From Aulostomus chinensis (lineage: Eukaryota; Chordata; Actinopteri; Syngnathiformes; Aulostomidae), in contig JBBMOA010000007.1 in NCBI GenBank assembly GCA_037954235.1, positions 22,947,457 to 23,011,456 of the forward strand: a stretch of 64,000 bases of DNA, read 5' to 3'. Under the pieces are notes generated by a model. It searched no databases and was not told where the DNA came from. It saw only the letters and a list, made by a program, of their open reading frames with translations. Positions within the stretch are counted from its first letter, which is position 1; the number at the start of each line of letters is the position of its first letter. The position numbers were made by a program, and so were the translations under genes. This document shows positions 11,884-23,900 of this stretch, in pieces.

Positions 11884-14800
11884 ATGGACAGTGCCATCAC
11901 CCTGTGGCAGTTCCTGCTGCAGTTGCTGCTGGACCAGAGTCACAAGCACCTGATATGCTGGACGTCCACCGACGGCGAGTTCAAGCTCCTGAAGTCAGAG
12001 GAAGTGGCTAAGCTGTGGGGGCTCCGCAAGAACAAAACCAACATGAACTACGACAAGCTGAGCAGAGCCCTGCGCTACTACTACGACAAGGTGAGGGAGC
12101 TTCTCTATCTGTCTAATCCCTCTGATGACACGTGCAAGGAGCGTTACACCAGGACAGATTCTCACTGGTTCTTCTTTTTCAGCCAACTGTCTTCCCTCGT
12201 AGACATTTCCACTTCCTCATTTTCATCACTCGTTGCTCTGGTTATGACGCAGTGCGCCAGAACAAGTCGACTGACCTCATTACGTCACCACCTTTACTAC
12301 ACTTTATGACTCCTATTCTTTTTTTATTCTCTATTTCGTCATCAGGCTGATGCTGGTGAGGGAGAGTTCTCCTTATCGCTAACAGTGTTTCTGTTTTACA
12401 GAACATCATCAAGAAGGTGATCGGCCAGAAGTTTGTCTATAAGTTTGTGTCCTTCCCGGAGATCCTGAAGATGGACCCCCAGACAGTGGAGATGGGCTTG
12501 GCCTCTGGAAGGTTTCCCTTCCAGGAAGGAGAGGCCCCTGAGCTGGAGGTAGAGGAGGAGGAGGAAGAGGAAGGAGAGGAGGAGGCGGCCCAGAGGAGAA
12601 CGCTGGCAGCCCTTGGGGCGCAGCAGTGTCGAAACGACTACCTCCGCTCGGGCCTCTACTCCTCCTTCAGCATCAGCTCCCTGCAGAACCAGCCTGAGCT
12701 GCTGCGAGCCCTGCGGGAGCGTCAGGAGGAGCCGCGCTCCGTCATCCGCTTTGGCACCAACGGCAACGACAGGAGCTCCCCTCCCTCAGTCAAACCTGAG
12801 TCCTACATGTCCCCCAGATCATCCAAACTCCCTTCTCATTCCAACTCCCCATCCTCCCCCCACACCCAACCTGGCCAAAGCTGGAGCCCTGCAGTCAAGG
12901 AGGAGGAGGAGGGGGAGGAGGGGGAGGAGGAGGACTCTGACCAGAGCGCTCAGCCTCTCAACCTCTCCTCTGGGCACAGGGAACGAGCCCTGCAGCCCCC
13001 TGAAAAGAGGAGCAGCAGTGGTAGAAGTAGTTCTACTAGTAGTAGTAGTAACCAAGGAGATGGACTCCCTCCAAAAAGCAAAAAACCCAAAGCTCTGGAG
13101 ATCTCCGCCCCGTCCCTGCTGCTGGCAGGGACTGACATCGGCTCCATCGCCCTCAACAGTCCGGCGCTGCCGTCTGGTTCCCTCACTCCCGCCTTCTTCA
13201 CTGCACAGGTGAGATCATTTATCAGACTATCAGGCAGCTAAAATTCCCACTGGTCTGACAACTCAGACACGTTACTGTCTGAAATGCGGAATTTCCTGCT
13301 TCCTTGTTCCCCTTTTGCAGACGTTCATCAAGTGATCTAGAACGTTTTAATTGTGTTGTTGTTCGATTGCTCCGGGACACATTTGAGGCACGGGAGACTT
13401 TTGGCAAATAATATCAGTCACACTTAGTATGATACGCTCCTCATGCACCTGAGAGCTCACCTCCATCTAGTCAGCACATGTTGGCACCTCAGTGTCAAAC
13501 TTTCACACATTTTTGTGTCCTCTCTTATTTCAGTAATTCGAGTTCAAGTGGAGATGATTGTGTGCCGGTCACAGCTGAACTATAGTGACTCATCAGTTCT
13601 TAGAAAGAGAATGACTTTGTGATGCTATCTTTTTCCATTCCTTCTGTGTGGAGCACTGACCAGCCACGAGGAGAGGATGGGATCTATCCAGAAAATGATG
13701 TCAGGCTCCCTAAACCTTTCAGAGCAGCCCGGCTTGTGTCGGTGGAAAGACGAAAGTTGTTTACCAGAGAAAAAAAAAATGTATGGAAGAAACAGGGATT
13801 TTAGGACCAAATGTGTTTGGTATATTTTACATGGAAGAAGTAATTTGTCGTCAAGAGTTTTGTGACTTCAAGTTAGAAATACTGCTCAAAATCTGACCAT
13901 GTGCTACAAATTCTAAGCATTGTTAAATTAAAAACCTGATTCCAATTCTTTAGAAATCTGGAGTTAAAATAAGATCAGAATCTTCCACCAACTCAGAAAC
14001 TCTACTGTACTTCACCACCACTCTTTCATCTGGAACTTCCGTACACACCGAAACTACAGAACAACAAGTTTTTCTCTCATCTCGGGTTGGTTTGGACGGC
14101 TCCTCCTCCTCCCTGTCTACTCAAATCACGTTACTAAAGAGAATCGAGAGATGACGCCAGAATCCTGCTCTGATTTGCTATGCAGCCTGACCAGAACATA
14201 GCTCTGTGGTAGACCGGCTATTGCCAAATCTCTGCCAGTAGACACATTTCTACCATGTTTACGGTGTGTATCGCCACATCGCCCTTATTTAAAAAGCCTT
14301 GACTTGCTGTATCTTTGTTTTTGTTGTTGACGTGACGCGGAGGAGAGCCGTAAACTTGATGGTGGCGACTCAAGAATTAGCTTTAATAACCACGTTCAGT
14401 CAGTCACAGTCAAAAGTGTGAGAGTGTCATCTCTGCTGCACCGACTGTGTTTATTAGGGCACAAAAGTGAGATCAGGAGGAACACAAGAGATTAGCAAAA
14501 ATCTTCTGCAAGTCCAACCTGTGAGAGGGGGAAGAGGCCCTAAGTGATGCCATATGCTCCAATAATTCCATTAATAATGGGAGCAGGGCCGCAACACTGG
14601 CTCACTTCTCTGAGGTGACACAGGGGAAAGTGGGGGAAGGGGAGAGAGAGAGAAGACCCAAAGAGAGGAGAGGAGGGGGGGGGAGAAATTGATTTCATAT
14701 GTTTGCTCTCTAGTTGGCGTTCCAAGTGCTTGAGGACGCCCTCTCGACTACCCCCCCACCCCACCCCACCCCCTCCAATCAACAACAACCCCTACCGTCC

Positions 14801-16007
14801 TCCACTCCTCCCCACGTCACCCCTGTATTCCAGGGGAGAAACCACAGACTTCCTTCCTGTACCGTCAGTTTGTTTTTCCAAATGTCAATGCACATCCATT
14901 TAGCATTTCAGCATGTTTTGCATTAAAAGCTCTCTGTTTCTCTTCGTGTCTTCACTAGTTACTCTTATTTACTCGTTTTTTTGTTTTTACCTCCTATTCC
15001 TTCATGGTTTACATTTAGACTCCCTCTGGTTTGCTGCTGGCTCACAGTCCGCTGTTGTCTGGCATCCACTTCTGGAGCAGCCTGAGCCCCGTCGCCCCGC
15101 TCAGCCCCGCTCGGCTGCAGGGTCACAGCTCCTTGTTCCAGGTAAGAAACACACAACAGGTGCAGGGCAGGAAGAAAGAGGTACAAAAATAGCAGGAGGA
15201 TGAGAGCAGGAGGTTTGCTCAAACGATTACTGTTTACTGGAAGTGTTTGAAAGCCGAGGAGGAAGTCTTGAGGCTGTTCAGGGGAAATAAGTGCTGCTGA
15301 ATAATTCCTGTTCTACTCAGCAGCTGTTAAAACTAGTGAGTGAAGAGAAAGAACCGGAACCCTTTCAAAAATGATTTGGAAGCAACATTTTCTAAAATTT
15401 CTAAAATGATTGCCCCTTCTGCAAGTTTTTTCTACTTATCTGATAGAAATATTTGCACGTAAAGCACCAACAGTTGTGATAATAGTCAGGCCTTAGTAAG
15501 CAGGTCCAGCAGGGGTGTCCTGTTTCAGCGCTAGTGAGCGGGAGAGGAAATCCTGTGAATACTTCCTGTTTGAGCCCAGGGGAGCCAGTTTGAACAGGGT
15601 GGACTGGTTCGAAAGCGGCTCCTCACTTGTGAAAGACACACACACACACACACACAAACACACTTAAACCACACCCCGTCCACAGACATACACTCACACC
15701 CGTACCGGATTCTTTGTGCACAAATAGTGTTGACTTCTCCTTCTGTTGCGGAGGTACTGGGGACAGAGACGAAAAGGAAGAGGCACAATGAATAAAAAAA
15801 CAGGAAACCAGAACAGTGACAATGCTGCAGTTCCTCACCGGAAAGCAGCTTTCATAGAGCCTCCGTTCCCTCCTAGCTAACTCTCAGCCCCTTTCTCTTC
15901 CTCCACAGTTCCCCAGCCTAATCAACGGACACATGCCTGTCCCCCTGCCAAACCTGGAAGGAACACCCTCCTCCCTGCTCCTGTCCCCCACCACCCACAA
16001 ATCCTGA
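11884..16007 (+). CDS. elk3: ETS ternary-complex factor Elk3 (Net/SAP-2), four coding exons
   Basis: Nuclear ETS transcription factor that binds serum-response elements with SRF and is controlled by MAP kinases; mammalian ELK3 represses until phosphorylated. Exons 11884-12090, 12402-13208, 15019-15141 and 15909-16007 join in frame to 411 residues (human 407). The ETS domain is at about 1-86 (MDSAITLWQFLLQLLLDQ, LSRALRYYYDK, IIKKVIGQKFVYKFVSFPE). A CtBP-type PLNLSSG motif lies mid-protein. The MAPK D-box (KSKKPKALEI) is near 294-303. The activation domain HFWSSLSPVAPLSPARLQ is at 355-372 with two Ser-Pro sites, and an FQFP ERK-docking motif at 378-381 spans the last intron. The end (THKS) resembles ELK3 (SQKS) rather than ELK1 or ELK4. 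Two Glu-rich tracts stand out. The ATG is two bases past the acceptor and matches the family start. Confidence 0.95.
14622..14776. repeat. Polypurine tract followed by C-rich tract in elk3 intron
   Basis: Bases 14622-14688 are almost entirely G/A, including a run of nine Gs. Bases 14750-14776 are almost entirely C with A spacers. Both lie between coding exons 2 and 3. Confidence 0.8.
15636..15656. repeat. (AC)n microsatellite
   Basis: Short perfect AC repeat in the last elk3 intron, about 250 bases before the final acceptor. Confidence 0.85.
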
Positions 16008-16656
16008 TCCAGGGTCTGTGAAAAATCTCCCATCTTCATCTATCTAATGCTGAAAGTTTTCCATCATCTGTATCATCATCAGCGATCTCTCTCTCTGTCT
16101 CTTTCTCTCTGGTGTCCGTCTCATCAACGTTGCTTCAAGTTCTCGGAGACAGTATGTGACCTCACTTTTTTGCACTTGAGTTGCTTCAGATTCCAGTGGT
16201 TGAAAGCACTTGGTAAAAGCCATATGGCGCGACGTCTGTGAGACGTCCGGCCCGTCGTGATAAAGTACAGCACATTTCCACATGACCCTGTCCACGATGG
16301 ACAGTAGTGACCTGTAGCTAGCTGCAGAAGACTAGCTAGCCGCTCATCCTGTGCAGAGAGCTTTGTTGTTTTAATCTTGTATAATAAAAAAAAAACAAAA
16401 AAAAAACCTCTTTGTCAAACTGGTCGTTTCACATGTGGGTTAATGTATGTATTGTATGCACTATGCTTCTCAGATAGTACCGGCTGTGCCTTATTGTCAG
16501 TTTTTCCCCTTTTTCCTAAATCTTTTAATGAAGACAAATTTTCAAATCAATGAAAAACCTTTGTAATACTTGTATTGTTCTTTTTTTATACTGGACGTGG
16601 TATACAGTATGTATTCTGTATAATTTTTGTATTGTGAAGAATGTCTTGCCATTTTC

Positions 16657-16662
16657 AATAAA
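16657..16662 (+). other. elk3: Candidate polyadenylation signal of elk3
   Basis: AATAAA about 650 nt past the elk3 stop, followed by a TG-containing segment. A second AATAAA at 16383-16388 inside an A-rich run could serve a shorter 3' UTR. Confidence 0.5.
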
Positions 16663-17932
16663 CGGAGCATTGAATGCTTGAATGCGACACCTTCATGTTG
16701 AACAGGGGAAGAAACCAAAAACACAGTTTATATCATATCTCTGTTTAAACTTTAGATTTAATTTTCTTTACTCTGGAAAAAAAAAAAACTCATGGGAGGG
16801 CATCTGCAATGAAATCCCACACCAACAACAATTATCCACAATAAAGTTAAAGAATATCATACAAAACATCTTGTAACACTGTTAAATAGACTGTGACTCA
16901 GGATCGTTTTCATTAGGGGCAGAATGACAGCGAGTGCTCCCTGAACCAGGAGTCTAGTGGCTGTGCGCTTCCTCATACAACATGGCGGGCATGCAACACA
17001 ATGGCCGAGGCAATCCAGGAAGAAAAAAAAGAAAAGAAAGGACCCATTTTTACAGTTGATGAAGAACGGGAATGACAGAGAGGAGAACGTGTGTGTGATG
17101 CAGCAGAAGATTCCAACACTGGGAATTCCCTCGATAGCGGCTTGAGATGGAAATGGATGACAACGCCGTCACTGTAGTTGAACATTTACCCTTTCTGAAA
17201 AATTTCCAATAATTTCTGTAATGCCCACTATAGTGACTCTGCTTCGCCTCCCGTGTTTGATCGTTGGTCCCAACAGGGACCACATCATCTTGGAATGATA
17301 CGCCAGCATCTGACAAGATTGTGATGCGTGTATTCACCGAGCTCGACAGCGCTGCGCTCATGTTAGCCTTCAGTTTTGGTAAAAATCATCAGTTCAATAA
17401 AAGCTGGCATCAAACACCTTCAGAGTTAAATGGTCACAAATGGCAGCTATGAACAGCGCCGTGGCAACAGGGACAGAAATTCAAAAGCTTTTTCAGCTGC
17501 TACAGCCCTCTGCATGTGTGCCCTAAACACCCACACACCCTGAAGAGCTTCGAGGTGGATTTTAATGTATGAAAATGGAGATAATGACTAAAAATACCAC
17601 CACTTGGAAAAAAAAAATAAAAATCTATACACATTGCATGTACTCGTTAAAGTGACTGAGCCAGTTAGAATTCTAGACAGTAGTTGGATTTAGCAGCAAA
17701 TTCTCTTCTCAATAAATATAGATGTACAGTATATAAATGTCTATTCCGGGCCACCTTCAGGCCAAACCTGGGAAGTGGGCGGGGCTCACACTGTGGACAA
17801 GTACCCCAAGTGGTTAGGTTGGGGGGTTGGTGATGATGCTCCACACTGGCATCCATCGCAGGTTACTGATCCAGCGGCGAGACTGTACAGCTAGGAGATC
17901 CTTTCCAAATAAAAAAATACAGTCCAGAGAAT
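16663..17932. other. Convergent elk3/cdk17 3' region
   Basis: Holds the end of elk3 and the presumed cdk17 3' UTR on the opposite strand. An ATTAAA on the minus strand at 17561-17566 is a possible cdk17 polyadenylation signal. No other gene is seen. Confidence 0.45.
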
Positions 17933-20900
17933 CTAAAACAGCATGCTTTGCCTCCTGCTCTTTCCGTTGCCTGAGGGGGGAGAAAATGCAAAATGCAGAC
18001 ATGAAGATGTTTGGATGAAGTGAAATAAAGAAGCATAGATTCCTCACTGCGTTCCTGCTCACCTGATTCGGGGTAGGATGAGTTCCGGTAGCCGGGATCT
18101 CTCTGCAGCTGCACCTCCTTCAGTGTGAATATGGATATGTCTGCCAAAGATACAGATTCAGTCAACTGACATCACACATCTTGCCAGGAGAATAGCGTCT
18201 TTGTTACGAGACTGTAACTGATCCACACGATACACTGCAATATCCTTCAACTTGTACCTAGCGGAGACTGCCAAGTCTGCATTACTACACTGCTATTTCA
18301 TTACTCACTCTCTGGCAGTGTGTGCACACGCGGCCCCAGGCTCCTGAAGTATGGCTGTCTCATTGCTTCATCTGCAGAGATCCTCTTTTTTGACTCGTAC
18401 TGAAACGTAAAAAAAAAAAAAAGAAAAGAAAAGATGCTCACGGTTAAAGGATGACAAATACAATGGGGTCAGTGGCGTATGTGAGTGAATCGAGATAGAC
18501 TTCCTTCCAAAGGTCCAAACATCACTGCCAAATGCGTCTCACTGCTTTTTATATCACAGTAATGCCTGACAGATCAAGCAGGACTCACTTTTAGGAATGA
18601 CATCAGCAGGTCGATGCCATCAGTGTCCAACCTGCAGAGGTGAAAGGAAAAGAGAGCGGGGGGGTCAGTAGAGCCGGGGTGACTCATGGATGCTGGTGAG
18701 TGTAAGGAAGGAAACCATGTCAACTATTCCACAGGATTTCCTTACAGGAAGTGACAAAGAGCATACACTCCTAACTAACAAACCAATAAAACTAAGTCAC
18801 TAAAGCCATTTAAGAAGCTCTTTCTAGTGTACCTGGGTCTGATAAGAAACATTTGTTCATTTCCATCTCCAGTGATTAGAGGGCTAACGAGAGAAGTGAG
18901 GAGGATAATGGCAATTGAGGATTTTCTAATGTCTGATTAAAAAAAATACAGCTCATACACAAAACAACAGCGGCTGAATATCAAGTTTTTACCTTGGTGC
19001 GTGGTTTATGAGTGGCTGGGTCTTGTACTTTGGGAACTTGTAGGACTTGAACTCGTCTATAGCGGATATTCCAGGCCAGTTGTCTTCTGTGGGAGTGCCT
19101 ATGAAGGGACACTGAATCTGTCAGAGTCTGGCTTTAGCGCGGCAGCTGGGAAGATTTTTCACGCTGTCACAGGGACTACATGCCAGGGTTAATGCGATTA
19201 AATGCTCATATTAATAGGTTTGAGCGCTTCCCTGTCAGCAGGGGGCAGCACTGACCCAGCAGCCTGAAGATGAGGTGCAGCTCGTCCTCCACCGTGGAGC
19301 CTGGGAAAAGGGGTCTGCCAGCAGCCATCTCGTAGAATATACAGCCCACACCCCTGGAAGGAGGACACGCACAGGAGGGATCAGAAATGTCAGACTCAAG
19401 CTTGAACACCAGTGAAACTCAACAGGTTGTATGTATTATACTACCACTAAAAACAAGAATAACTAGATGATAAAGCTCCTTCAGTCATTCACCAGTAACA
19501 GGAAAGATTCTAGACTAAACCACTTAAAAAACAGAATATTACACCCCATCAATCATTTCAAAAACATGTTGAGAACAGGGTTCCTGCAGGCTGTTAAATT
19601 TGACCCAAAATGTTACAGCTATGTTGCAATAACTGTTCTGTGTCAGATTAAAAGTGTTCGAGGGAAATGCCTCGGCAGCACAGTAAGTGCTACATTAATA
19701 GCCTGTACCAGTTCCCCAAACAATTTCTATGGAAATAAATTGCCGCTGAACTATTAGTCGCTCACTCTGTAGCCCCTGGTGAACTTACTGCAGCACACCC
19801 ATGCAGCAATGGCATGCCTAGCAACCAGGAGCTTGTGTTTCAAACCTTTAAAGATGGAGGAACCCCATAAAAGGAATCATCCTAACTCCTCCCCGCTTAC
19901 ACTCCTAACTGGTCAGTTACGATCTGTCCGACTAATTTAATATTTTCTTTAAGGACAAAGTGAAATTCCAGGCCTGCTTAGGCATGTTCATTCGCAGCCA
20001 TACACCACATCACAGTCTCTTTACTCTGGATTAGGACACCTCACCTCATTCTTTCCTTATTTGCTCAACATGAGAAATCAGATAAATAAAAGTGGGTCCA
20101 AAAATGAGCCGTTCATGAGAGGAATTCTTTGTATTTGGGTAATGTGTTTGTGTTTAGTTACATGGATACGAGCAGAGAGCAGCCAGGAGTCTGATTAGTG
20201 TTGTCATCACCCTGCTGAGAGAGGCCCACTCACCACATGTCTATCTGTGTGGAGTACTCAGAGGAGCCCAGGAGCACGTCAGGGGGCCGATACCAAAGGG
20301 TTACCACCTCGTTGGAGTATGTTTTAGTAGGCACCGACTTGGCCCTTGCTAGGCCTGAGGAGTAGAAATATGAGAAACTGATCCAGTTGAATTGCTAAAA
20401 GAGTTCATTCACAAGTGAGCTTCATTCCCGAAGGACATTCATAACATTGATTAGAAAAAACTGTCATGACTGCAGCTTAAAAAATGTAATAATGAAAAAT
20501 TTAACATAATCTGAAGTTTTTGTTTGTTTGTTTGTTTTTACCAAAGTCTGCCAGTTTGAGCTCTCCTCTGTCATTGATAAGGAGATTCTGGGGCTTCAAG
20601 TCTCTGTGGAGAACTTTCCGTCTGTGACAGTACGCCAAGCCTCGCAGAATCTGGAACAGAAAAATCTGGGGGAAAAAAAACATACCGTAAATGAGTAATT
20701 AAGAAGTGGTAATTTCACTCTACATCGTGGTTCTTAATAAAGATGAGATTGCCAATAGAATATAGGTTGTAGACAATTAATTTCAGATGTTTTCCTAGAC
20801 CTACCAATGATATAACTAATACAGCATAATCATGATTAACGCAGGTGAGGCTTTATTTGAGCGGCTGTAATCTGCCATGTTGTGCGCCGTTCTCAGTTTG

Positions 20901-23900
20901 TACGCAGATATTTCTTATATTTTCTCAACCCTAATTCTTGTAAATCTTCTCTGCAAATATATTATAACCAAGTTTAAAAATCCACACAAATAAAAAGAGA
21001 TTTTTGTTGGATAAACTTTTTCTGCTTTCCACCACCAGGGGTCACACTAACAGTGTTTCTTATGACTACACCATCAACCACAAAATCTTGACAACTGATG
21101 AAGTTGGCTGGCCAGCAGGATGCCTGCAGACACTCACCTTGACATTCTGCATGCTCAGGATGTTCCCACAGTCATCCATGTATTGCTTGAGGTCTTTGTC
21201 CTAGACGAGAGAGGGGGAGAGGGGTGGGGGGACGTTAGAGGAGTAATAAGACTACAGGCGGCGAAACTGCAACAGTTAGACTGTTATGATGCTTTATGAG
21301 CCTCCTCTACTCTGCAGACTCATGAATAATAATGATATAAAACATAATCAGTTCAGCAGCTGTGGACGGAACAACATGTGTGTCATGGAGGAGGCAGGGG
21401 AGAGGTTCTGTTGTTCTCACCAGGTACTCAAAGACCAGTGTGAGCGACTTCTCTGTGTGGACGATATCGTGGAGCGTCACGATGTTGGCGTGTTTTAGGT
21501 CCTTCAGTAGCGACACTAGAGGGAAAACAGGCGGCAGGTGAAGTAGTGCACTGTAGCGCAGGGATCTCCAAGAGAGAGCAAAATCATATTAAATGGGGGT
21601 CCTTGACATGAGAGCGTCTGAGAACTCCTGCTTCAGAGTGTACTGTAATGTTAACAGACCTGGCAAAGAAATCACATTCAACGAATCAACAAAGTCATTA
21701 AACACAATGACACTAAAGAACTCTCAGAGAAATAGAAGGCAGCATCATGATCTACATTCTCACTGCAACTGATTTACCAGGACGAAGGAAGGAAACCGGC
21801 AGTCTAACACATTTTCTGTTGCTGTTTCCTTAATAAGCACCTGAGTTCATTCTTATCAAAAACATCAAAACAAGCTGAATTACTACACTAAATGCTTGTT
21901 TTGTTAAATGTCTAAAACATGCAGAGTGACTAAATTAAGCTTCTTAAGTGAAGCCACTTTAGGTTAACTCCCCTACCTTCCCGAATAGCTGTGCATGGAG
22001 CTCCCTCCTCATGCTCCAATCGGATCTCCTTTAGCGCCACAAGGTTGTCCGTCAGTTTACTCCTGCCCTTGAAAACTGTAGCGTAGGTGCCCTGGAGAGC
22101 AGAAACAGAAGGAACCAGATAAGGACAGCTACCACAGGTCAAGCCTGTATGGTTAAAATTAAACTGTGTGTTTTATTATTTTTGTGTGAGGACAATAGAA
22201 CCTGACAGCGCATCTCAAGGACAACCGTGAACACAAACTGTCTCATACCTCCCCCAGTTTGTCCAGTTTTATGTAGGTCTCAAGCTTCCCAAACCCAATC
22301 TCTGACTGGAGGACAGAAAAGGACAAACAGCATTAATGAGGGTAGCGTCTTTATTAGCACTGACAAGCTAACAGACACCACAACAAATCCTTATGACGGC
22401 CTCATAGCAATGGAAGGGGGGGGGGGGGGTGTAAGGAGGTCACACACCTCCAAAGACCATCATAGCTAATCTCTTGTGACAAATGACAGTTGGCTTCTAC
22501 AATGTGCTTGGTTATTGGCACAGGAAACATTAAAGCATTTTAATATACAATGGGAATCTCAATTATTTAAAAATTAGTCAGTTTAATTTTCTTCTCTTAA
22601 AATTGATCTTTTTTTGCCCACATCCATGAAATATTTCCTGGGATGTTCATGAAAGTGTCGCAGCCACAAGAATCAGCACATGTTTATTGTTTTAATGAAA
22701 TTCTACATATCATTACCTAACACTTGACTGACATATCTAACAGCTGCTAAGTATGTTGCACACTATTCTACTGGGGAAGATAAGTGAACATACTCTTCCT
22801 CTGCTCTGGTTTTGACAACCTCCCACTCAAAGTAAAACCACAAGCCAATTATTCATGTTGCTGACAATAGCAGTACAATGTAAACACATGACGGCGTGTG
22901 GCACAGATGAGGTTAGACGGTCTAGGACGAGGCATGAGCTCTCATTGGCTCTCACTTGTTTCTTGCTAGCTGGCCTTTATGTAAAGCAGAACTCTCACAG
23001 CAGTCTTATCAGTCTGCAGCCGTTTCTCATGCCTCTCCAGCGTGGGCAGCAGCTACGGTGCATTTACACAAGTACAGTTAGGAGGTTCTGATGCTCAAGT
23101 TTGAGGAGAAATATCCCTACGCGTCAACGCTGTCTGCTGTTACTATTAGTTGCCTTGAAGACATTGCTTTCAGCTGCTAACTGTAAATAAAAGTAGGGTA
23201 GAATGTAGGAATATAACAGTTACCAATTATATATAAAATTCCTTGTCTAAATTTAACTCTCTTTGAGAAGTAGTAGCCTTTTATTGTAAGTGTACGTTCT
23301 TATACTGTATGTTCAGTAAAACCCTGACAACGTTTGATTATCCACTTTGAAAATCGCCCCTCCAAACTACATCCATGGTATCGTACATGTCGGCATTTTA
23401 TTATTGGGATTCTACAAAGTCAAATAATAGCACTTCGCTGACCTTTTGCAGGCTTTGTCTGACTAATGTTAGATATCAATCAATTCTTTTTCACTAGTTT
23501 GAAACAGTAGTTCTCAGAGGGGAGCACACCACAACTTCCTGTGTAGACTACTGTTGTTGAGCAGCAAAGAAATAATGGTTGCTTTGTGTAATGATAGACA
23601 GAGATAACTTGGAAGCAGCAGGGTCCCATTTCAGGGCTGATCAATTCTGTGGAACTGGATCGATGCCATCTGAGTCACTTCTGATATGAGAGCAGCTCTA
23701 CTCCCGAGTCATCAGAGTGTATACATTTTAACAAAACCGTGGTAATTTTGTCACTGTCATTGGGATATGAAAAGTTATAGCATTTCATCTCTAGTGGGAT
23801 GATATAAGCCTTGATATGTCTGTTAAATGTCACAGAGAGATACAGAATATACAGAGGCAGCTTTTGCTTATATACCTTTAAGTGCATATTGATTCTAAGG

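Noticed and set aside
12613..13212. 199-residue frame inside elk3 exon 2
   Set aside because: It is the +1 shadow of the elk3 frame. The elk3 frame carries the ETS end, D-box and PLNLSSG motif.
16310..16350. CTAGCTAG-type inverted repeats in the elk3 3' UTR
   Set aside because: Short, built of a self-complementary tetranucleotide, and expected by chance in a UTR of this size.
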